Part shown: piece by piece, positions 24,385-34,033 of the stretch | How positions within the stretch are numbered: the first letter of the stretch is position 1 | Layout of the letters: each line of letters begins with the position of its first letter | Assembly: GCA_905221605.1 (NCBI GenBank) | Contig: CAJNDS010000261.1 | Coordinates: 120,740-184,739, forward strand | Source of the DNA: Symbiodinium natans | Lineage: Eukaryota > Sar > Dinophyceae > Suessiales > Symbiodiniaceae | Direction of reading: 5' to 3' | Length of the DNA stretch: 64,000 bases | Notes under the pieces: generated by a model | The model's database searches: none | Told to the model about the DNA's origin: nothing | What the model saw: only the letters and a program-made list of their open reading frames with translations | Made by a program: the position numbers and the translations under genes

Positions 24385-24905
24385 CACCACATATCCCAAA
24401 CCCCATCGAAACAGCCCAAAAGTCCTTTGACAAACTCTCAAGTGCAAGCTCAAAAGTCCTATGACCTTACACCCTAAACCCTAAACCCCAAAGAAAAAGC
24501 CCAAAAGTACAGCCTCAAGCCCAAACTCTCAAGTGCAAGCTCACAAGTCTCATGACCTGACACCCTAAACCCTAAACCCCAAAGAAAAAGCCCAAAAGTA
24601 CAGCCTCAAGCTCAAACTCTCAAGTGCAAGCTCAAAAGTCCTATGACCTTACACCCTAAACCCTAAACCCCAAAGAAAAAGCCCAAAAGTACAGCCTCAA
24701 GCCCAAACTCTCAAGTGCAAGCTCAAAAGTCTCATGACCTGACACCCTAAACCCTAAACCCCATAGAAAAAGCCCAAAAGTACAGCCTCAAGCCCAAACT
24801 CTCAAGTGCAAATTCAAAAGTCCTATGACCTTACACCCTAAACCCTAAACCCCATAGAAAAAGCCCAAAAGTACAGCCTCAAGCCCAAACCCTCAAGTGC
24901 AAGGC
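24385..24905 (+). repeat. 91-bp satellite with embedded CCCTAAA, about five to six copies
   Basis: The anchor ACACCCTAAACCCTAAACCC recurs at 24469, 24560, 24651, 24742 and 24833, an exact 91-base period. Between anchors each unit carries AAAGCCCAAAAGTACAGCCT, CTCAAGTGCAAGCTCAAAAG and TCCTATGACCTT or TCTCATGACCTGA. The two endings alternate between neighbouring units, so the array may have grown as 182-bp dimers. A degenerate unit precedes it at about 24370-24470. Not coding. Confidence 0.95.
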
Positions 24906-24969
24906 CAAGGCAAAAACGCTGTAAATACCAGTCGTTTGTGCATGGACGCAATACGAATGACGTTCTTAT

Positions 24970-25047
24970 CCCCCCCCCCCCCCCCCCCCCCACCCCCCCC
25001 CCCCCCCCCCCCCCTAGAAACGACCAGGCGCCAGGAAGCGCGCATGG

Positions 25048-25078
<31 letters not shown>

Positions 25079-25083
25079 TACCA
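24970..25083 (+). repeat. Poly-C tract (about 43 bases) followed by (CTA)n
   Basis: Cytosine run at about 24970-25013 with a single A, then GAAACGACCAGGCGCC and about ten TAC/CCA triplets. Poly-proline frames over this run are artefacts. Confidence 0.9.
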
Positions 25084-25599
25084 GACGGTGCCACAATTGG
25101 CTCTATGTTTCTCCTCACTTCAGGGCCTCAAACGTGTGGTTTCACCACAAAATCCAAGAAAGAGTGGAGGGTAAAATTCGTGTTGTTTCTCGCAAACATT
25201 CTACATGTGCCTGCAAAACACTGCCTGCTTTGGTGTTGCTGGGCGGGGGGGGAGGGGGGGCGACCAGAGGCCTCTACAGCGGCCTCCACGGGCCTCCCAG
25301 CAAGATTTCAGCAGCAGGATTTTAGGCCAGGAACACAAAAGACCCACAAGGGCCCCTGGTCCAGCAAGGAGGCCTCCAGACAAGGCCAAGGCCAGGTTTG
25401 AGGTTGGCAGTAAAGGGAAAGGATCCCCCCCTTGGGGTTTAGGGTAATACAATACATCTGTGACAGTGCTTGGCGACCAAGCTTGGCGACCCCTCAGGGG
25501 TGCGGGGGCAGGCTCTGCAGCTCAAGCAGAGCCTGCCATGGTCTCGCTGAGCGCTCGACTGCGCCCGCCCCAACAGAGGTGAGAGGGGTGGCGGGCGGG

Positions 25600-25761
25600 T
25601 TTAGGGTTTAGGGTTTAGGGTTTAGGGTTTAGGGTTTAGGGTTTAGGGTTTAGGGTTTAGGGTTAGGGGTGAGGGTTGAGGGTTGAGGGTTTAGGGTTTA
25701 GGGTTTAGGGTTTAGGGTTTAGGGTTTAGGGTTTAGGGTTTAGGGTTTAGGGTTTAGGGTT
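25600..25761 (+). repeat. Interstitial telomeric array (TTTAGGG)n
   Basis: About twenty TTTAGGG heptamers in two perfect blocks separated by a degenerate GGGGTGAGGGTTGAGGG stretch (about 25663-25690). TTTAGGG is the plant-type telomere repeat also used by dinoflagellates. The G-rich strand is on +, opposite to the CCCTAAA units at 24.4-24.9 and 26.46 kb. Confidence 0.97.
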
Positions 25762-25859
25762 CAGCATCTCTGATCCAAGCATTCACTAAGGGTGTTTGGC
25801 ATCACCCCACCCACCCAGAATCCCTTTCATTTGGCAGCCCTATCTACCATTTCAATTCT

Positions 25860-26340
25860 TATGGCTTAAGCCCCCTGATCCCTAAATCCTAAATCCTAAA
25901 AGCTCCAGAGAGGCCCCTGAATCCTAAATCCTAAGCGCCCCAGAAAAGCCCTTAAACCCTAATGCCTAAGTTTTAAAAGCTGCAGAGAGGGCCCCCCGAA
26001 CCCCTAAGTCCTACAGGCATGACCATTCCCCCAAAGCACCACCGCAGCCCCAAATAGCTTTTAAAAAAACCCAAAAAGCTTCAAACAAAAACTGAAAAAG
26101 GGGGGAACCTGGTATTTGCCTGCTCCCGCAATGAAAAATGCTCATTTTTAGTACAGAAATCGACGGTTTCGGGGCCCCTCCATTTTACCCCAAAGCACCA
26201 CCACAGCCCCAAATAGCTTTAAAAAACACCAAAATGCTTCAAAAAGCTCCCCAAAAAGGGGGGATTAGGATGTAGGATGTAGGATTTAGGATTTAGGATT
26301 TAGGATTTGGGATTTGGGATTTAGGATTTACCTTATTTGT
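25860..26340. repeat. Degenerate telomere-derived sequence with a duplicated 80-bp segment
   Basis: Units of CCTAAATCCTAAATCC at about 25875-25960 and GGATTTAGGATTTAGG at 26270-26330. A segment beginning CCCAAAGCACCACC and running through CCCCAAATAGCTTT and an A-rich stretch to GGGGGGA occurs twice, at about 26030-26107 and 26190-26267. Confidence 0.8.
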
Positions 26341-26463
26341 TTAAGGTTTCGGCCCAAGCCTACTACCTACTCGCTGAACCTTATGCTTGGAGCGTATTCG
26401 TGTGACACTTAAGACAAACCCTATTCCTAAACCTCGCTCCGGCCGCGCGTTAAGCCGCGCCCG

Positions 26464-26502
26464 CAAACCCTAAACCCGAAACCCTAAACCCTAAACCCTC
26501 TC
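26464..26502 (+). repeat. Short CCCTAAA array
   Basis: Five near-perfect CCCTAAA/CCCGAAA heptamers, C-rich strand on +, followed by TATATATA. Orientation is opposite to the 25.6-kb array. Confidence 0.85.
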
Positions 26503-26849
26503 TACCTATATATATATTTCAACCTTAATGGGGTCGTCGGGCTTTTTTGCGTTTGCGTGGTTCCTAGATCCTTTAGGAGCAGGGTCCGACAAATGTGTGT
26601 GTTTTCTGTCCCCCCCTCCCCCCCGCTCATCTGGCATGCGGAATTTAGATAGTTGGTGTTATAGTTATGCTTCTTAAGGCCTGGAGGGTTTAGGGTGGCT
26701 TGCGTCGTACTTTAAACACTAAAAACGGTAGATCCGTTGGGGCTCATAGATACATTGCTGTTGTATTTATGTTTGTTTGGGCCTAGAGAGGTTTAGGGTG
26801 GTCTGTATCGTACTGTACACACTCAAAAGATAGAATATAGATATATGAA

Positions 26850-27050
26850 TATACATACATATGTAAGTTTACGATCATGTATATCTGTTTGTATGTACGC
26901 ATGATATGTATGTATGCATGTATGTCTGTCTGTATGTCTGTATGCCTGTGTGCCTGTATGTTTGTCTGTATGTCTGTATGTCTGTATGTCTGTATGTTTG
27001 TATGTATGCCTGTGTGTGTGTGTGTGTTCGCGTGTGTCTGTCTTCGTTCG
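26850..27050 (+). repeat. (TGTATGTC)n / (TG)n microsatellite
   Basis: TATGTATGTCTGTATGTCTG-type tetra/octamer units grading into (TG)n. The cysteine/tyrosine/valine-rich frames on + and the His/Thr/Gln-rich frames on - are repeat artefacts. Confidence 0.85.
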
Positions 27051-28475
27051 TGTCGCGGCCGGGATCCACGATAGTAGTCGTGGATCAGGATCAATCCTGA
27101 ACGTCAGCGCATGCAGCTTTCATACTTCAGTATGTCTCGCATGAATGTGCAATGTAGCAGTGGTGTTCGTTCGGGTTCGCCAAGTTTTATTATGTTTTTT
27201 TTTTCGGTAATCGTTGGGCCACAACTCGGCATCGTGCAGCGGCCCGGATGTCCGAAATAGACGAGATCGTGGCGGCAACAATGCCAACAACGCTTCACAA
27301 AAAGCCTATTGGGCTCCGTATCCCTCATCTCATGACGCCTCATCCCGGCAATTCCGTGGCACTTTGCAGCGTGCATCAGGCCTTGCATGTCACAGTCAGG
27401 CCTCGTGAGGACTTGCCAGGTTTGCAGGTCTCCTCGAGGCTTTCGCAAGACCTCCCAAACCTTGACCACTTCGACTTCCGCATCTCATCACACCGGAAAA
27501 GACGTGGATTGGAATTCAGCCGCCGAGACAGACCCACGAGCATGCTCACTGCACTGGCAGGTCGTCACCAATGGTGAGCGAACCTGCGAGTCAGAAGCCG
27601 ACTGGTGTTGCAAGGCCTGAACCATTGTCTCCCTAATTATACCTCAAAAATCAGCAGAATCCAGAGGCAAGTTGTGTTGTAGCCAGCATTGTGACGAGCA
27701 CTGGTTGCTGGCCTCACGAGGTATCGAGCGAGGCTCACTGAGGCGCGTTCGTTGCTCTGGTGATGCTATGTATTGCGTTTGTTCTTCAGAGCCCGTCACT
27801 TATTGGATTCCACAGGGCTATGATTTGTGCCAGCTACGAGCAGAAGAGAAGCTGCGGAAGCTGCATGTGCTTGTGCCTGAGCCATCAAGTGCACTCAGAG
27901 GAACGAAGCAGCTGCCCTCATGAGAGCTCACGAGCACACCCTCCAACCCTCCGCTCCGCTCCACTCCAAAATGAGCTATGTGACACCGTGAGCTAGGTGG
28001 GCGATGAAGCAGCACTCATGGGCATTTCACTTCGTGCACCAGGAAGGAACTGCTGCATTCCCGCGTATGGCTTGCATTTGATCATAGTTGCAGGCGGTCC
28101 AAGCCACACACCGCCCTCCAGCGCCAAGCGCTCGAACTCAGGCGGTGGGCAAGTTATACACCTGACATGCCCAAGCCTGTTGAGAGAAGTACATGGGTCC
28201 GTCAGAAGACTGCGCTGCTGGATGCCGCCCGTTCCCCGGACAGACGGACATCATGATAGAAAAGCGAGGGGGGGGGGGGGGGGGCTACTTCTGAGATTGT
28301 TGAAGGACGAGACGTTACGCACTGCGCAGGACCAAAGTGACCAAAGCCTTTTGACTGACATGATAGTGGCATTGGTCAACTCCAAGGTCCGCTTCTCGAT
28401 TGTATTCACATTGTATTGATTGTATTGACATTGTATCAGGACATGGAGGGCTGTTTCTCAGTGCGTCTCTCGTCT
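27051..28475. other. Candidate exons of the gene ending at 28637
   Basis: Protein-like + frames: 27248-27400 (SEIDEIVAATMPTTLHKK...) and 27789-27921 (EPVTYWIPQGYDLCQLRAEE, then KLRKLHVLVPEPSSALRG). A - frame of 121 codons overlaps the first (27104-27469). A G homopolymer lies at about 28267-28285. None matches a known family; assignment to one gene is a guess. Confidence 0.3.
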
Positions 28476-28477
28476 CA

Positions 28478-28637
28478 GCATACGTTGCAGCGATGAGGTG
28501 GCATACTTTGCGCGATACTTCGAAACCTTGCTGCAGGTAAGGGGGAGGTTTTCATATGTTTTCATTGTTGCCAGGAGCTTCTAGCAGCTCCCCAGCATAG
28601 TTCAGCTGAGAGGTTGCCCAGACGCCGCAGGAGCTGA
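28478..28637 (+). CDS. Last two exons of an unknown gene
   Basis: Exon A (about 28478-28536) reads SIRCSDEVAYFARYFETLLQ and ends at a canonical GTAAGG donor. Exon B (28575-28637) starts after CCAG, keeps phase 0, reads ELLAAPQHSSAERLPRRRRS and ends at TGA. The joined end is a helix followed by a basic C-terminus (RLPRRRRS), which could be a nuclear or basic targeting tail. The family is not recognised. Upstream exons probably lie between 27.2 and 28.4 kb. Confidence 0.55.
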
Positions 28638-30376
28638 TGAAGATCAGAAGGCCGATGGCGGGGTACATGATTGTAGTATGGTGGTTCCTGTGTTGGCGGC
28701 TTCCGGTCGGATTCAGATGCAAGTGGTTCGAGGCATGTGATCTGTCATGCCCTCTGGCTCGGCAAGGCTTGCTAACGCGATGGCGCTCTTACAAGGCTCC
28801 AAAGGGTTCAAGAATTTCAGGCAATGCACGGAGAGGCGGGAGATTGCTCTTATCGAAGGTCCGTCATGTGACGATGTTGATCTGACAGACTTTGACTGGA
28901 TCAACAGCTTGCAAGGCCGGTGCCAGTATCCCTCAAAGCACATCGATGAGTGTGCATCACTATGCCCGATCAGGTCAGGATGCAATTGGAACGCTAAAGT
29001 GTGCCTGCACAGCCGGGGGATTACTGTTACCTTGCAAGTTACTTAACTTGCAGTGCACGGAGAGTGCCTCTGCACGCCAGGTACTTGCTGCCAGAGGTGG
29101 AGAAACTTATGCAGGCCAGGCCAACAAATCCCCGTGTCACGAAAGCTGGCTCCTAGGAGCTTGCGGGAGCTTTTGTTTACACCCTTCTTGTTTCGAACAG
29201 AAGTTGGGGCGACCTTTGGCTTGATAGTCAGGGATTGAAGGTCACACGGGAAGGGGGGAGGCGGGGAGGCCCAATTTGCCTGCGCACGGAGTCCCTGCCC
29301 TGCCCCCGCCCCCCCCCCACATGAGGGTTTTGCGCTTGCACATGCTGATTGCTCCAGTGAGGTGGCCCAGAGTCATGCCGATCGTGAGCTTTGTATTCTG
29401 TGTGGATGACAGGCCTGAATCGGATGTTGCAAGGTCGGGCTGTCAGGGTAGACGAGCTGGCTTGCCAGGCGCCGCATCGGTTGCTTTCTCGCGCAGTTGC
29501 CACCGTATTGGAGAGGCAGCGTCAGTGCTGGGCTTGGATTTCCAAGCAAACAGCAAACTGTAGCCAGAGATGTCGGGTGGCAGGCAGAGACATGGACGCA
29601 GAGACGGGACACAAGGGTAGGCAGGCCCTTCGCTGGGACGGGGGTCTGCGTGGAGCCTGCTCTGCTTTATCTGTGCGAGCTTCTATTTTGTCCTCCAACA
29701 CGGTGGTGGCAGGGATGTGGTCTGCTGAGCTGAGCACTTCGCCGGAGATTTTGTGTGGCCTCCTAAGCTTGAAAGCACCGCTGGCATGAGGGAAAGCCCA
29801 GTTCTAGCCAACGCAGCCTCGAGGTACCAGCTGTCGGCGGATGGCACCTGAGCACGATGTGCGCGAAGTGCTGCGAGAAGTGCCATGCGAAGCCTCGGCA
29901 GATGCACGCTCGATGCTAAATAGGATGCCGAAGCGTCTGCCATCCGTGCGACGTCTTGCGACTTGCCGATGCTGGCCAACCCTGGCCTAGTGAGCTGCAC
30001 TCCCTCAGCCTTCCAGCCTTCAAGTTTACATAAGTTTACGCGTTTACGCCCTCCTCTTCAGACGATTCTGTCTGAGAATGAAGCAAACATCGTGGCTTTC
30101 ATGTGCCTTCTCGCCCCGGGCTCAGCCAGTATCGCGGACCCGGCAGCAATACGCAGCAATATGCATCTGCAGCAATGTGCCGCAACATGCAGTAACATGC
30201 AGCCACATGCTCAGACGCCTCAGGGCAGTGGTGCTGCATCTGGCCGCCAGCATGAAGGTCACACAGGCCAGGATCTGTGCCACGTCTACTCAGTCTACTC
30301 GTCCTTGAAGGCAACTCCATGCAACTCCCTCCCTGTCTCCACTTAAGCGTGTTGCAAGGAGGCCAACTTCTCTTCC
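28638..30376. other. Unassigned; candidate exon at 28.75-28.98 kb
   Basis: A + frame from an ATG at 28747 reads ANAMALLQGSKGFKNFRQ and then CDDVDLTDFDWINSLQGR, ending cysteine-rich; it looks coding but is unrecognised. A second short + frame near 29095-29155 reads EVEKLMQARPTNPRVTKAG. Between 30150 and 30215 there are short AGCAATATGC-type repeats. Confidence 0.3.
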
Positions 30377-32690
30377 ATGGAAGTTGTTGATCAGCTTTAC
30401 GCTGCAAGCTCGGGCTACAGCGTCAACGGGTCTGCAGACTCTGCGATGGATGTGCAGGGTGCCCTGATCCTTCGGGCCGGTAAAACCGCACACTAGACAT
30501 GGACACGGTTGTGTCGGGCAAGTTCTTTGTTTCGGCGTTTGCCACCGTTGGCAACGCCGTTGCGCCGTTGCGTCTGCAGGTTCGACGGTTGCAAACACGG
30601 TGAAACATGCAGGCATGGCCATTGGAACCGCTGTGGCAAACGCGGCGAATGTGGTTGGCAATCACTTGGTGAAAGCGGCTGAAACTAAGTTCTCAAAGTT
30701 GGGAGGCGCCATCAAGGCTGCGGCGAACGAGATTGGAAGCACGGCAGTTTCTGTCGGCAACTCGTTCGAAGACTTTGGCGAGATGGTCGCCGATGCGACA
30801 GTGGACCTGGCGGGTGCCGTCTTGGACGCTGCTGTCTATTCTGTGAACCAGGGCATCCAGCTGGCCGAGAAAGTGGGGAGCGAGATTGCCAGCAAAGCCG
30901 TGGCGTTCGGGGACGTGGTCCAATCGCTTGGGCCTTTGGTCGTCGGCCTTGCCAAGGCGGCCTGGGAGGTCATCAAGGATTTCTTGCTCTGTTTCAAGAA
31001 TGCCCTTTCCCCCTGCGCCATGTTGATCGGTGAGGTGTGCGATTGCAAGAAAGGAAGCGCCGTCGCCTTCTCCAACGGCCTCTCCTTGAAATGCGTCTTC
31101 AAGGACAACGCTGGGCTGACAAAGAAGTTTGGCTTCAAGGCTACCCAAAAAGAGCATCTTTTCGGCGGCAAGGGAGCCAACGGCAAGGTGAAGCTGCCTG
31201 GAGAGGAGTACAGCCGGCAGGGCAGACCCTGATGTCCCCCGATGCCCAGAAGGCAAAGCTGTCCGCAGCTCCGGCAGGATCATGCGAATCGAGCTTGCAG
31301 ACGGCCCTTTCGGGCGCCGTGAAGTTTGTCCCGACAATCTCTGTGAGAGTTGAAACGAATGGTGACACCACCTTCAAGATCGAGGGACTGGTGCGTGCAT
31401 CTGTTGATGCGCTGGTCAAGGCTCAAGGTGGCTGTGCCTTTAACTCAGAGAGGCGCTTTCCGAAGTCGCCTCTGAAGAAGGTGTTCTGCGCTGCCAAGTT
31501 CTGCATCGTCCTCATGCTCCAGATGGTTGCCGAGCTTGAGATGAAGGGCACGCTAACGGGAACCATGCAAGTTATGACCTCCGTGGACTTCAAGGTCGCA
31601 GGCGAGGTCACGGTGAATCCATCCGGCCATGCCGAGGTGAACATGAAGAACCCTTATGGCTTCTCATTGGCTGCCAGCGCTGCTGCCTCTTTGCGAGTGG
31701 GTGCCGGGCCTGTGCTCACCGTCTGGCCCATTCCCGGCGTGCCCATCACAACCCCATGTTCCACGCCGAGGCCAGAGCCCAGGGCAACTTGGTCTACAAG
31801 CCGCGGATGCTCCTCATCCAGGACTCTCAAGAGACTCCACCAGTAGCGCTGGCTGCGTCTGACACCAACATCACCTCCAACGATACCGTGGACTCGGCCC
31901 AAGTCATGTTGGACATGTGCGGAGCGGCGGCCGGATGCCCAGCTAGCCCAGCTTGAGGCACTTTAGGCGCTTTAGGCGCAGACATCTGCTGTTAAGGAGG
32001 CTGCGAGCGCACGACTCCGTTTCACCAGCGGTGTTCTCGCTGAAACTCCACCAAGGTCTTGAGCGTCTACGCTGATGTCGAAATCACCGGCTTTGCGTTG
32101 CCGCCCTTTTTCAAAGATACGCTTGTGAAGGCCCTCACACAGGCCGTGATGCTGAGTGCCATGTTTAAGGTGAGAGCCATGAGGAATGTCATGAACTGCC
32201 TGCCCCACTTGTGGGCGAGCTGCCACTTACAAACATCATGATGAAAGCGGCCGGTGCGGCTGGTAGCATCATTGCGAAGCTTCTCCCCGGCATCAACCCC
32301 AGTGGTTCGCTTGACAAGTCTGTCCAGCTGCTGTCACCCACCAAGCTCTTCTGCAAGGAGGTCGTCCGGGTGCCGCAGAAATTTGCTGTGGTGCCCTGTG
32401 CCATGGAGCTCGGATGCAAGGCCAGTGGCCGCCGCCCCGAGCCTGGCAGCAAAGTGCCTCCGCCCGAGCAGGTGAGGAACTATGTCAAGAAAACGGACGA
32501 GGCCCCAAGCTGCCATCACCTCCGGATGGGAGACCGCTTCATCGAAATTGGCGACTGGCGCTTGACCGCCTTTGCTAGAGCTTGGTCCGCATGTTTGATT
32601 TGCTCTCGCCTTACTTCTGTGGTTGCGATTGCGATGTTCCTGAGCCACGTCGGCGTGCTGCAGATCGATGAAGGAGCTGCTGTAACTTAG
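30377..32690 (+). pseudogene. Frameshifted intronless copy of a large unknown protein gene
   Basis: About 2.1 kb of strongly coding sequence on + without introns but in changing frames. Segments: 30377-30493 (MEVVDQLYAASSGYSVNG), 30484-30575 (MDTVVSGKFFVSAFATVG), 30576-31232 (Ala/Val-rich amphipathic helices, then CFKNALSPCAMLIGEVCDC), about 31190-31745 (VETNGDTTFKIEGLVRASV ... GPVLTVWPIPGVPI), 31741-31954 (NPMFHAEARAQGNLVYKP), 32050-32195 (VYADVEITGFALPPFF), 32197-32690 (MMKAAGAAGSIIAKLLPG ... GDRFIEIGDWRL). At each junction the protein continues smoothly if the register moves by -1. There is one in-frame TGA at about 31955 with a noncoding-looking gap to 32050. It resembles large dinoflagellate-specific secreted or membrane proteins, but no named domain is certain. 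Probably a decayed retroposed copy; base-call deletions are the alternative. Confidence 0.65.
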
Positions 32691-34033
32691 TGCCGCTTCC
32701 TGTCTCCTCAGAATGGGCCACCAGGACAGTCACTACTCCCAGTGTTGCTGTCAGCTCAGAGTCTGCCGGCGGCTATCGAGGCGAATCTCGAGTGACGCTC
32801 TTGAAGTGCTGTGTGCAGACCTCACAGTGTGTGCACTCCTTCGCTTTGCTCTAGGTTTTGGGGGTTGAGCTTTTGTTGGGGTCTTGGAAGAGAGACTTCT
32901 TTGTCTCAATATGGCTGCCGAGCGGCTGAGGAGGCCGTGCCTGCAGAGGAGCGTCTCCATCGGCCGGGGCTGAAAGGTGAAAGCCTTAGTTGAGCCTTAG
33001 TAGAGGCAGGCTTGTGGAGGCCAGAACGCAGACGCAGCGAGACCTGTACCGGAGGCTGAAGAGCCATCCGTAGCTGAGTAAGGCCCGAGGATACCGCTCC
33101 CGCGACTTGGCGGGGCGGCTTCTGGCGGCAGCAGATGCAGAAGAGCAGCAAAGGGAGGAGACGGAAGAGCAGGAGTCAGACGCCGAGGTAGTGGACAACA
33201 GCAAAGGAGCGGCCCCGCTGCGTGGTCTCCCTCCCCCCCCCCTCCCACCCCCTCTCGCCCCCTTCCTAGCTTGCCCACGAGGTCGCGGCATCACCTCGCC
33301 CCTTTCCCCCCCCCTCCCACCCCCTTCCATTCCTAAGAAATACTACGAGCCAACCAACACATCCTGTTGCACCCGAGGACAACGTCATCCCAGCTTTCCA
33401 AGGGTTTGCAGCGTTGGGCGTTTGGAGTTGATGGTTCTTGGAGGCTGAGGGGTATGGCAAAGTTTCGACTGTGGGTGTTGGCTTATGCAGATCATTCCAG
33501 ACTTTTTCTTCAACCCCAGCAAGCGTTTTCCATACTCCAAATAACAGCACGCCCTTGCAGAAGTGCGATTATAGCCGCCAGGTTCATGATTTTCATAAGC
33601 AAGAGAGATGCGAACTAGTCAACAAGCCAGCTGGGGAGTCGTTTCGCCAAAGCTCCTGATTCCACTGGCAATGGGAGTCCTCTTCGGAATGCTCGATGCT
33701 GCTGAAAATGCCGAACCAGTTGTCCCTCGCATTTCACTGCCTATGGCTCGAGAAGGAAGCACAGGGTTGGGAGAGCCGCGGGTGGCCTTTGTGCTGTTGG
33801 AGCTGTGCTCAGCCACAGCTGCTTGTGGTGCGCAGATCTGTTTACCTAAAATAGTTCTAGCTTTGCTCATGCAGCCTTGCTTACCCTGGCTAGAGTTGGC
33901 ATGCCGAACAGAGCTAAGGCTTCACGTGCAAGCTCTCCAGGCAACGATCATAGTTTGCAGCTTTGTGCTAGGGATGGCACTGGTGGGGGCCAGGGGGGAG
34001 GAGGAGGAGGAGAATGAGGGGAGACCTTCAAGC
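32691..34033. other. Unassigned region upstream of the Rab gene
   Basis: A + frame of 147 codons (33608-34051) is continuous with the Rab start codon frame and holds a hydrophobic stretch and an EEEEENEG acidic run. I treat it as 5' leader or chance because Rab proteins begin a few residues before the P-loop. C-rich tracts occur at 33230-33260 and 33300-33330. A - frame (33619-33870) is equally open. Confidence 0.4.

Noticed and set aside
24893-25325. Poly-Pro, poly-Gly, poly-Tyr and poly-Thr ORFs
   Set aside because: They come from the C homopolymer and CTA triplets, not from a gene.
26783-27144. Cys/Tyr-rich and His/Thr/Gln-rich ORFs
   Set aside because: Microsatellite translations.
30693-31337. 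Minus-strand ORF of 214 codons
   Set aside because: It is the antisense shadow of the strongly coding plus-strand stretch at 30.4-32.7 kb.
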